Source: Bacteroidota bacterium
Lineage (GTDB): Bacteria; Bacteroidota; Ignavibacteria; Ignavibacteriales; Melioribacteraceae
NCBI GenBank assembly: GCA_023397505.1
Contig: JAEWUC010000007.1
Coordinates: 248,001-312,000 of the forward strand
Length of the DNA stretch: 64,000 nt
Reading direction: 5' to 3'
In this document: in pieces, positions 18,601 to 25,903 of the stretch
Layout of the letters: the number at the start of each line of letters is the position of its first letter
How positions within the stretch are numbered: the stretch's first letter is position 1
Made by a program: the position numbers and the translations under genes
The notes under the pieces: generated by a model
Databases searched by the model: none
Seen by the model: only the letters and a program-made list of their open reading frames with translations
Told to the model about the DNA's origin: nothing

Positions 18601-19246
18601 ATTGGAAATCGTTATAAATCATTATGAAAATATATATCCCGAAACACATTTTGTAGAAAAACACAAAAACAATACATCCTACTTAAAAAATCTATTACGG
18701 TTCTGTCGTGAAAATTATTTAGAAATTGTTCAAGACATTGATAACGTTATTCATTATTATAAAAATCAATATGACCCTGGAAATATTTATTATTACGCAA
18801 AATGTAATATGTTATCAATTCGGTCGCATGTTAGTCTTAAAAATTATAATATTGCAAAAAATCAATTATTCGAAAGTACATTTAAAAAAATATGCGAAAA
18901 TAATTTGGTGCTGCGCGCTGAAAGAGAATATTTGCTAGGAATGATTTCAGAAAGAACAAACGATCCCGAATTAAATCCAGAAATTGAGTATTTTACAAAA
19001 GCCCTTCAACTAATTGAAAATCAAAGCATTATGGAAATTACATGTGAACTAAATTATGCTTTTGCAAAATATTACTATGATTTGCGTGATTATAAAAAAT
19101 TTTCAGAATATTCTTTGATAACAAAATCGTTGATAAACTATATTGCTAGTAAAATTACCTCAAAGGAAATGAGGGCAAAATATTTTAATAGTTTCAATAG
19201 AAAAAAAATAATTGAAATTCTTGATAATATGGAAAAGCTGATTTAA
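15659..19246 (+). CDS. Kinase-like domain / P-loop NTPase / TPR signalling protein with degenerate catalytic loop
   Basis: This is a 1195-residue protein. Residues 5-270 form a Ser/Thr kinase-like domain: glycine loop LGSGRSQVYI, ATP lysine Lys35 in IAIKI, helix C glutamate in FRNEF, APE motif in FIAPEIL. However the catalytic loop HRDLKPEN reads YYNFNLEN, with Asn138 in place of the catalytic Asp and Asn140 in place of Lys, and DFG reads DFL (159-161). It is therefore a probable pseudokinase. Residues about 285-500 are a P-loop NTPase with Walker A GENGSGKT (Lys319) and Walker B FIVLLDDF, resembling STAND-type switches. From about 600 to 1100 there are TPR-like helices. The layout resembles the large PknK/AAA/TPR regulators. 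It starts the rightward signalling cassette. The partner and signal are unknown. Confidence 0.85.
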   Translation: MINDRYKIKRKLGSGRSQVYICSDLLNASKDIAIKILSFTNNQKEIDVFRNEFILLKKMDHPNIIRVYEYGTVLNIEQENEHDSEIVEGSKYFTMDYIEGETLEKFAGLNDLPILKKIFEQLCSVLYYLHQSNYIYYNFNLENIIVKKEIDTVCIYLVDFLFTKYIPKNEPYEVQGVPNFIAPEILQINQVDHKADLYSLGIIFYYLIYERFPFPTDNELIIYKANIENEFEFPHKYGYEKIISITKKLLHKSPNERYDTTLQILEELQVTISNEMKNNWNSIKHFSGRGKVVYDINSIIYDKREIEVVAIRGENGSGKTLFLEELHYNHANSILIKKSDVSFHYGLCNVLLRNVFYLDNVYKNINSDLKDEIRDLLSKRDNEFIEKYKSIFLRISRENKFIVLLDDFNSYDELSIEILKEVLPILQVNGIKIVIAENTNKPLQSDFINILKIFHLHPFNEKELNDFIEKSYFKLFPKSLLKNYFKRESYLQPGKIIKSIKDLIFLDILQFDYQKILVYDSTKSSETYKIDQSEVCRLKYSQLSKDELEVINLYALFDINLDIKTISVLSEYDLEPTERIILKLINKGIFYSNDINKNPLFRSADFKKCVDDNLSSREELHLIIAKKIIEKIPDFNRIECARHFELAGEYKSCYQVLKNELESVSAKSNIAYQIKILTKLSLFPLDKNDLLEIKYLLSRALYKSREYSKCLNLTNELLEENVISDERMELLTQKGKCLVRLNECNEGIVLLNTTLPAIKDVEEKQKILIEIAQANYNLKNYSTVTEICKEIINAKQSTDELKAEAYSMIALVEQIFNNNLAGAIYNYQYAINMYERANLPYNVALMEMNIGNIIYLKDNYVEAEKHWQIALNNNEKMGDLSLDAVLLFNYGEYYFNTQWYDKAIKQYQRVENIYKSLGNNYGRGMCLANLGKVYLNTCEYNSAIECLGLAKNIFNDIDKEKYLETNFLFGQCYFYLGDTDKLEIVINHYENIYPETHFVEKHKNNTSYLKNLLRFCRENYLEIVQDIDNVIHYYKNQYDPGNIYYYAKCNMLSIRSHVSLKNYNIAKNQLFESTFKKICENNLVLRAEREYLLGMISERTNDPELNPEIEYFTKALQLIENQSIMEITCELNYAFAKYYYDLRDYKKFSEYSLITKSLINYIASKITSKEMRAKYFNSFNRKKIIEILDNMEKLI

Positions 19247-19809
19247 GATATCTTCGAATTTGTTATAAATCCTTCATTGTTGTACACATTCATATAAAAA
19301 CCAATATTATTTGAAATCATCTTTAAGTAAAAAAGTATTTTCAATATTAATCAATACCCAACATCTTATAATCCAAATAATAACTTCAAGAATTTTAAAA
19401 ATATTTTTTAAAAAAATGAAAAAACCGCTAAACAAATTCTAAAGTTATTCGATAGTATGAATAGCTCGTATTGCGTCTTGTGCCAACGCGAATAGTTTGA
19501 ATGGACTCAAAGTATTTACAGTTGGAGTTAAGGATGCAGTTAAAAAGTCATCAATCAGCCGCGATTTTAGAACCAATCTTTTTTATTCGAAATTCAGACC
19601 ACCACTTTAAGTCTTATTTAACTAACTCTCTAATTATTTCAATAGAAGCAAAATACATTTTTAATACTCGAACGCTTTTGTTGTATGGAGATGAATATAA
19701 TATTGATAATTAGGGTAATGTTGGAGTAATCCATACTAAAAAATACTTTTAATTAATAAGCAAAATAATGGCAAACTAATTCTTATGAAGAATACTTACA
19801 GGATGTAAA
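19247..19809. other. 563-base A/T-rich gap with no recognised gene
   Basis: No gene is supported. A 70-codon frame exists at 19501-19713 on the plus strand but lacks a ribosome site and resembles nothing I know. A stretch around 19465-19615 is less A/T-rich than the rest and reads open in another frame (ANSLNGLKVFTVGVKDAV), which may be the remnant of a lost gene. The last 60 bases presumably hold the promoter of the histidine kinase gene. Confidence 0.4.
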
Positions 19810-21174
19810 ATGATCTTTTCGGACTTCAAAGAAAATATCGCGAATAGGGATAGAGTTATTGCAGAAGATAATATTCATGAAATCAAAAGAAAGATGGAAT
19901 TGATTCTGAATATTGGAAATAGAATTAATAGATCATTGGTAGTAGAAGATGTTCTAAAATTAGTTCTGAGTAATGCGATTGAAATATCAAACGCAGAGAG
20001 AGGTTTTATTGTATTAAGAAATAAGTATGGAAATCTTGATTTCAAATTGGGCTTAGATAGTATTGGACAAATACTACTAGCGCCTTCTTTCGATAATATT
20101 TGTACATCTATAATTGAAGAAGTCTTTTATACAAATCAATCCCGCTTTGTTGAATACGCCCAAAGTGATTATTTATCAAGCCATAGCAAAAGTATTCGTG
20201 AACTTGAATTAGAAACTATTTTGTGTTCGCCTTTAATTGCAGGCAGTAATAAAATAGGAGTTATTTATGTCGATAGTAAAAATCTTCATAAAATAAAAAT
20301 AAAAGAAGTTACTGATACATTCGAAATTTTAGCAAACCAGGCAACAATAGCTATTAACAATGCTCAATTATATGAAGAACAACAATCCTATATAACAAAA
20401 CTTCAATCCATTAATAAAGAATTAGCTATAGCCAAAGAAGAAGCCGAAAAATCAACAAAGCTCAAACTCGAATTCCTTGCTCAAATGTCACATGAAATTA
20501 GAAGTCCTTTAAATGTGATACTTAGCTTCATTAGCTTAATTAAAGATGAAGCTAAAAAGGTACTTAGTAAGGAATTCATGGAATACTTTACGCCTATTGA
20601 AAACGCGAGCAACAGAATTATTAGGACTATAAGCTTAATTCTTAATATGGCAGAATTACAGGTTGGCGCCTTCGAAAACAATCCTCAAAAAATAAACATC
20701 TATGAAGACACATTAAAAGATTTGATAAAGGGATATAAAAGATTAGCTGATCAAAAGAATTTGGAATTAGAATTAATCACAGAAACAGAAAAGCCTCATA
20801 TATACGCGGATAAATATTGCGTGCAGCAAATTTTCCAAAATTTAATTGACAACGCAATTAAGTATACAAAATCGGGTAAAATATCAGTCAAGCTATATGA
20901 AAACGAAAATGAAAAAGTTATAGTAGAAGTAAAAGATACCGGTATTGGAATGTCGGAAGAATACATATCTAAATTATTTGATCCGTTTACACAAGAGGAA
21001 CAAGGTTATACAAGAAAATATGACGGCAATGGTTTAGGTCTTGCTATAGTAAAAAAATATATCGAATTGAATAATTCAGCAATAAGTGTTTCGAGCAAAA
21101 AAGGTGAAGGGACAGTGTTTAAAACAATTTTCAATAAATATGAAAATACATTAATAGCAGCAGAAAACAACTAA
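19810..21174 (+). CDS. GAF-domain sensor histidine kinase
   Basis: This 454-residue protein has no membrane helix, so it is cytoplasmic. Residues about 35-185 are a GAF sensor domain (NAERGFIVLRN and GSNKIGVIYVDSKN). A coiled coil follows near 190-220, then a HisKA domain with phospho-acceptor His228 in MSHEIRSPLN, and a HATPase domain near 330-445 with N-box DNAIKYTKSG, VKDTGIGMS and GLGLAIVKKYIEL. All catalytic motifs look intact. In related bacteria, kinase-like/AAA/TPR modules are often fused to GAF and histidine kinase domains in one chain. Here the two parts are separate genes (comparison from general knowledge). No response regulator is encoded in the window. Confidence 0.92.
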   Translation: MIFSDFKENIANRDRVIAEDNIHEIKRKMELILNIGNRINRSLVVEDVLKLVLSNAIEISNAERGFIVLRNKYGNLDFKLGLDSIGQILLAPSFDNICTSIIEEVFYTNQSRFVEYAQSDYLSSHSKSIRELELETILCSPLIAGSNKIGVIYVDSKNLHKIKIKEVTDTFEILANQATIAINNAQLYEEQQSYITKLQSINKELAIAKEEAEKSTKLKLEFLAQMSHEIRSPLNVILSFISLIKDEAKKVLSKEFMEYFTPIENASNRIIRTISLILNMAELQVGAFENNPQKINIYEDTLKDLIKGYKRLADQKNLELELITETEKPHIYADKYCVQQIFQNLIDNAIKYTKSGKISVKLYENENEKVIVEVKDTGIGMSEEYISKLFDPFTQEEQGYTRKYDGNGLGLAIVKKYIELNNSAISVSSKKGEGTVFKTIFNKYENTLIAAENN

Positions 21175-21280
21175 TTAATTTATTTATTAAAAGGATGGAG
21201 GTTGAATGGAGTCAGAAAAAAATTGTAAAACTAATTTTAACACAATTAACAAAATATCTATTCAAAAAAAAGGAGAACAA

Positions 21281-21859
21281 ATGAAGCGCGTATTATTTTT
21301 ATCGTTAATGGTAGTATTACTTGTATTTACGGCATGCCAAAATGAAGGTCCGGTTTCTGGTCCTGAATTAAATGGAAGTCAAAAAGTATCCAAAGCTGAA
21401 CCAACATGGATAGGTTTACCGCAAAATGCAGATGTAAAATTATCTAAATCTTTTGGAACCAGCGCGTATGTAACTGTAGCTGATGGCGGTCAATTGGTTA
21501 TTGATGAAACTTATACTTCTACTGAAGGCAAAACAGTACATGCTTTCTCATCAATTTCATTTGCGCCTGGCTGTGTTCAAGAAGATGTTAATATTACTAT
21601 GGATATTGATGATCAAACCGGCGTTAGCACTTTCATGCCTCATCAAGTATTTAATACCCCTGCAATATTAAACCAAACCTTTACAGGTTTAAATTTATCG
21701 GGTATTGACGTTAGCAATCTAAAACTATATTACATGATACCTGATGGAACTTATGAAGTAATGGAATGTGATCAATTAATTATTGATGTGGCAACTGGTA
21801 CTATTACAGTAGTAAATGGAAAAATACCTCACTTTTCATTATATGGATTTGGAATTTAA
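21281..21859 (+). CDS. Exported lipoprotein, unknown function
   Basis: The ATG at 21281 is chosen because AAGGAGAAC stands just before it and it begins a lipoprotein signal (MKRVLFLSLMVVLLVFTAC), with the lipid cysteine at about residue 19. The frame is open further upstream but that part is not signal-like. The mature protein of about 170 residues is beta-rich (TVADGGQLVIDETYTS and GKIPHFSLYGFG). The C-terminal motif IPHFSxYGFG recalls surface beta-sandwich lipoproteins, though I cannot name a family. It stands between the histidine kinase and a TPR gene, nine bases before the latter, so it may be an envelope partner of the signalling cassette. Confidence 0.72.
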   Translation: MKRVLFLSLMVVLLVFTACQNEGPVSGPELNGSQKVSKAEPTWIGLPQNADVKLSKSFGTSAYVTVADGGQLVIDETYTSTEGKTVHAFSSISFAPGCVQEDVNITMDIDDQTGVSTFMPHQVFNTPAILNQTFTGLNLSGIDVSNLKLYYMIPDGTYEVMECDQLIIDVATGTITVVNGKIPHFSLYGFGI

Positions 21860-21868
21860 GGAAACTAA

Positions 21869-23113
21869 ATGAGAGAAAAGATAACCACCCAAATATCGGA
21901 GGAATTGAAGTTCATCTTAGTAAAATTCTTTGATGAACAAGAAGTAGATTTGTTCGTTCAAAATATAATGGACGATATTCTAATTCTTACTTCAATTAAT
22001 TCGTTTGATAGAGGTGGAGAAAGTAACTCATTTGCTTCGGGGTCATTTTTCACCTCTAGAATCCGTTCTATTGCGGATCGTATTATTACGTTTGCAAGAG
22101 AAAAGCTGGATGATAGCAAATATTACATTTTCTTAGTTGAGTTTGGTAAAATGATGATAGCCGAAGGCGAATTTTTTCTGGCTTCGGAAATCTTTTTCAA
22201 TATTCTTAAATATTCCGAATCGGATGAGAATTTGCTTCAAATAAAAAATGAAGCTCACATTAATTTGGCCAGGATTTATTATAATCAGGCTAATTGGGAA
22301 GTTGCATTAACTCATTTAAATGAAGCAGAGAAACTTAGCAGGGCTCTTGATAATAAAAGAGGATTAGCTCAATGTGAACATATCTTAGGTGCAATTACAT
22401 TTCATAAAGGCGACCTTAAAAATGCGAAAGCTATCTTTATGAAAGGTTTATCTTATCTTAACCTTGAAAAAGATTCTCTTTTAGTTGCCAATATCGAGAT
22501 AAGTCTGGGAAATATTTTTGCCTCCGAGCGAAATCACGATGAAGCTCTCAATTATTATCAAAGCTGTCTAAGAAAATTTCAAGAACTTAACGACAATAGA
22601 AGAGCTGCCGAAGTAAGAAATAATTTGGGTATGGTTTATAACCACAAGAAAGATTATGAATATGCTCTATTTGAATATGATGAATGTATCAAATTATCTA
22701 CCGAAGGCAGATATCTTCCAATTCTTGGTATGGCTTATGTGAATAAAGCTATGGTTTATATTGGGATAAATGAGTTAAGATTAGCTGCATTTTACGCAAG
22801 CAAAGGAATGGATGTTTGTTATCAAGTTAACAATACGTTAGCAATTGCCGATATCTATAAGCTAAAAGGAATAATAGCAAAGAAACAATTTGAGTTCCAA
22901 TTAGCCGAGGAATACTTAAAAGCAAGTTTGCGGCTTAATGATGAATTAAGAAACGAACAGAATTTTGCCGAAGCCGCTTTTGAACTCGGTTTAGTGTATC
23001 ATGAATTAAACATCAAAAATTCTTATGAATTTTACTTCAACAAAGCGTTAGAATACTATCTAAAAATTAATGCAGAAGAAAAAGTATCTGAGATTAAGGA
23101 ATTTTTGAAATAA
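21869..23113 (+). CDS. Cytoplasmic TPR-repeat protein
   Basis: This 414-residue protein has no signal peptide. After an N-terminal helical region of about 90 residues it consists of TPR helices, for example AHINLARIYYNQANWEVALT, NIEISLGNIFASERNHDEAL, VRNNLGMVYNHKKDYEYALF and AAFELGLVYHELN. The repeats resemble those of the kinase-like protein at 15659 and of TPR-type regulators in general. It is a likely scaffold or sensor that binds another protein of the cassette. No catalytic domain is visible. A strong terminator follows 48 bases after the stop, so it ends its transcription unit. Confidence 0.8.
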   Translation: MREKITTQISEELKFILVKFFDEQEVDLFVQNIMDDILILTSINSFDRGGESNSFASGSFFTSRIRSIADRIITFAREKLDDSKYYIFLVEFGKMMIAEGEFFLASEIFFNILKYSESDENLLQIKNEAHINLARIYYNQANWEVALTHLNEAEKLSRALDNKRGLAQCEHILGAITFHKGDLKNAKAIFMKGLSYLNLEKDSLLVANIEISLGNIFASERNHDEALNYYQSCLRKFQELNDNRRAAEVRNNLGMVYNHKKDYEYALFEYDECIKLSTEGRYLPILGMAYVNKAMVYIGINELRLAAFYASKGMDVCYQVNNTLAIADIYKLKGIIAKKQFEFQLAEEYLKASLRLNDELRNEQNFAEAAFELGLVYHELNIKNSYEFYFNKALEYYLKINAEEKVSEIKEFLK

Positions 23114-23160
23114 GTTGTTTCCTATACTGATGTAGTAAATAATATTGGTTATTTTTTTAA

Positions 23161-23194
23161 TCCAGCTTATATGAATTATATAAGCTGGATTTTT
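23161..23194 (+). terminator. Rho-independent terminator after the TPR gene
   Basis: A perfect 12-base stem, TCCAGCTTATAT paired with ATATAAGCTGGA, has a five-base loop and is followed by five T. It separates the signalling unit from the ABC importer genes, which need their own promoter in the 54 bases that follow. Confidence 0.9.
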
Positions 23195-23248
23195 ATATTT
23201 TATATTATTAGTTCTATGTTAAAAGTTATTTTTGAATAGAGGTCAATA

Positions 23249-24910
23249 ATGAAAAAGTATTTTGCGTATTCCATAATATTAATACTTAGTACTGTATTTT
23301 TATTGTCATGCAGCAGCAATAAAAATCAAACGGCAAAAAGAGTTATAATAGCAATTCCGACTGACGTTACAACATATAATCCAATGTTCGCATTTAACGT
23401 TAACGAAGGCAGTATCTCCGAGTTGATTTATTTAAGTTTGGCTGAATTCAATTGGAATGATGATAAAGGTGAAATAACTACTAAACCAATGCTGGCAAAA
23501 TCATGGGAATGGGCTGATGATTCATCAAGTCTGCTAATACAATTACGTGAAGATATTTTTTGGGCGGATAGTATTCAATTCAATGCAGAAGATGTTGTAT
23601 TTACTTTTGATGTTTACTCCGACGCCAAAGTACAAAGTAAATTTTATGGCTTGTTCAAAAATTTTTATGTTAAAGACGATCTAAGTATTGATATAGAAAA
23701 ATCATTTGAGATTTTATCTCCATATAAAATCAAAATTAATTTCGCTAAAAATTCTGTGCCTACACTTTTTGATATCAGCTACCCAATCTTACCTAAACAC
23801 ATATTTGATAAAATACCCAGGAATGAATTAGCGAAGGCAGAAGAAAATTTTAAACCGGTTGGTACCGGGCCATATAAATTATCGGCATGGTCAAAAAATC
23901 AATCGATTAAACTTGTTGCCAATAAGAATTCTATTTTATACAATGAATCAATGATACCAGAATTAATTTTCAAAATTGTACCTGATTATAATGCAAGATT
24001 AATTCAACTTAAAAGTGGTGAAATAGATTTTGCCGAAGAAATAAAACCTATGGATGTAGAAGATTTACAAAAAAGCGGAAATGTAAAAATTGAATTCCAA
24101 AAGGGAAGAAGCTATGATTATGCCGGATGGAACAACATTGATCCGGCGGCGTATGCAAAAAACAAGAATATAGTTCCACATAAATTGTTTGGTAATATCA
24201 ACGTAAGAAAAGCATTGACCTACGCAATAAACCGGGAAGTAATTTTAGAGGAATTTTTAAACAATTACGGTGAATTAGCAACCGGTCCAATTGCTCCAAT
24301 ATTCAAAAATTCAATTAATCAAGCACTTAAACCGCATCCATTCGATCCTGAAAAAGCTAAAGAAATATTAACGCAGGAAGGGTGGAAAGATTCTAATCTC
24401 AATGGAACAATAGATAAAAATGGAAAAGAATTCTCTTTCACTTTAATTATCCCGGGCGGAAATCCATTAAGAAATTCCACAGCAACAATTGTTAAAGATA
24501 ATCTTAAAAATGTTGGAATAGATGTTATTATTGAAACCGTTGAGCCGCAAGTTTTTTGGGGCAGTGTTTTCGCAAAGAAATATGACGCGTGGATCGCAGG
24601 TTGGATGGTTCCGATTCCGGTTTCTTTAAAACCTTTCTGGCATTCGGATCTTAAAAATAATGTTGTCAATTTGCCAAGCTATCAGAATAAGCAGGCAGAT
24701 GCATTGCTTGATAAAATGGAAGCTAAAGTTTCCAAGGAAGACTTGAATAAAATTTATAAAGAATTTTTAACAATACTTTATGAAGACTCTCCGGTAACAT
24801 TTCTTTTTTGGAAAGATAATATTGTTGCTTGCAATAAAAATCTTGACGGTTTAGAAGTAAGCCCCTTAGGGGTTGTTCATAAATGCTGGAATTGGACAAT
24901 CTCAGAATAA
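23249..24910 (+). CDS. Peptide-type ABC importer substrate-binding lipoprotein (SBP family 5)
   Basis: This is a 553-residue family 5 extracellular solute-binding protein (DppA/OppA type). The lipoprotein signal ends at FLLSC (lipid cysteine about residue 21). Family features include LAKSWEWADDSSSLLIQLRE, the motif PVGTGPYKLSAW, INVRKALTYAINREVIL and the C-terminal YEDSPVTFLFWKDN. It captures a peptide, nickel complex or similar ligand in the periplasm and hands it to the two permeases downstream. The ligand cannot be read from sequence. It lies six bases upstream of the first permease. A comparatively rare feature is that the matching ATPases are not in this operon. Confidence 0.93.
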   Translation: MKKYFAYSIILILSTVFLLSCSSNKNQTAKRVIIAIPTDVTTYNPMFAFNVNEGSISELIYLSLAEFNWNDDKGEITTKPMLAKSWEWADDSSSLLIQLREDIFWADSIQFNAEDVVFTFDVYSDAKVQSKFYGLFKNFYVKDDLSIDIEKSFEILSPYKIKINFAKNSVPTLFDISYPILPKHIFDKIPRNELAKAEENFKPVGTGPYKLSAWSKNQSIKLVANKNSILYNESMIPELIFKIVPDYNARLIQLKSGEIDFAEEIKPMDVEDLQKSGNVKIEFQKGRSYDYAGWNNIDPAAYAKNKNIVPHKLFGNINVRKALTYAINREVILEEFLNNYGELATGPIAPIFKNSINQALKPHPFDPEKAKEILTQEGWKDSNLNGTIDKNGKEFSFTLIIPGGNPLRNSTATIVKDNLKNVGIDVIIETVEPQVFWGSVFAKKYDAWIAGWMVPIPVSLKPFWHSDLKNNVVNLPSYQNKQADALLDKMEAKVSKEDLNKIYKEFLTILYEDSPVTFLFWKDNIVACNKNLDGLEVSPLGVVHKCWNWTISE

Positions 24911-24916
24911 ATTACA

Positions 24917-25903
24917 ATGAAAAAATCAGTCACAAAAATTCTTTTTGTTAGACTATTTTCTTCACTAGTAATTTTATTTCTTCTGATTAGTTTAATTTTT
25001 GTTCTGATTAGAATCGCGCCGGGTGATCCTGTACAAAAATATATTTCGCCCGAATTAAGTAAAGAACTTGCAGAAAAAGTTAGAGAATCATTTGACTTAA
25101 ACGGTTCTGTATTTAATCAGTATTTAAGCTTTGTTAAAAATTTATTTTCAGGGAATTTTGGGATATCGTATAATTACCGTTCTCCAGTTATCGCCGTAAT
25201 AAAAGACTATTTTTTATTTACTCTTGCATTTTCGTTTATCTGTATTTCTGTCCAGCTAGTTTTTAGCTATATATTAGCAATTACAGCATTTAAGAAAAAA
25301 GGAAGTTTAATTGATAAATTTTTATCAAGAATATCATTTGTAATATATTCTATCCCTTCCTTCATTACAGCAATTATCCTCATTTATATATTTTCACTAA
25401 CTCTTGGTTTGTTACCATCATCAGAGTTAAAATCAATTAACTTTGACGAGTTATCTATGTTAGAAAAGATATTCGATTATTTCCGGCATTTAATATTACC
25501 CGTGGCTACACTTTCACTTGGCGGTATCGTTATATTTTACAAATACCTCAGAGATAATTTTGATTCGATTAGTAAAAAATCTTTTGTTGTTTATCTTCGC
25601 ACAATCGGGCAAAGCGAAAACGAGATATTGAATAAACATATCATTCCAAATGCTTTGGGCCCTTTTATATCTGTAGCGGGAGTTGAATTAGGAATGCTTT
25701 TAAGCGGTGCGTTAATTACTGAAGTTATTTTTGGTTTACCTGGCATGGGCAGACTAACAGTAAATGCAATCTTATTGCGAGATTATCCTTTGGTTGTCGG
25801 TTGTACGTTTGTATCGGGAGTTTTAATTGTTTTATCTAATCTATTTGCTGATTTATTAAAAGTAAAAATTGATAAACGTTTGGTAAGAGAGATATTGAAT
25901 TAG
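24917..25903 (+). CDS. Peptide-type ABC importer permease (DppB-like)
   Basis: This 328-residue permease has six membrane helices. The N-terminal segment ends in FVLIRIAPGDP, the DppB signature. The cytoplasmic EAA loop reads YLRTIGQSENEILNKHIIPNALGP. The late motif LITEVIFGLPGMGRL is typical of the BPD_transp_1 family. It pairs with the next permease, whose ATG follows its stop directly. Confidence 0.93.
   Translation: MKKSVTKILFVRLFSSLVILFLLISLIFVLIRIAPGDPVQKYISPELSKELAEKVRESFDLNGSVFNQYLSFVKNLFSGNFGISYNYRSPVIAVIKDYFLFTLAFSFICISVQLVFSYILAITAFKKKGSLIDKFLSRISFVIYSIPSFITAIILIYIFSLTLGLLPSSELKSINFDELSMLEKIFDYFRHLILPVATLSLGGIVIFYKYLRDNFDSISKKSFVVYLRTIGQSENEILNKHIIPNALGPFISVAGVELGMLLSGALITEVIFGLPGMGRLTVNAILLRDYPLVVGCTFVSGVLIVLSNLFADLLKVKIDKRLVREILN

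Noticed and set aside
19501..19713. 70-codon plus-strand open frame between the kinase-like gene and the histidine kinase gene
   Set aside because: No ribosome site, A/T-rich chance frame, no recognisable motif. Reported only as part of the gap.
15659..21174. One broken gene split by frameshift (kinase-like and histidine kinase parts)
   Set aside because: Both proteins have complete ends and 563 bases with many stops lie between. Two genes fit better, although an ancient split is possible.
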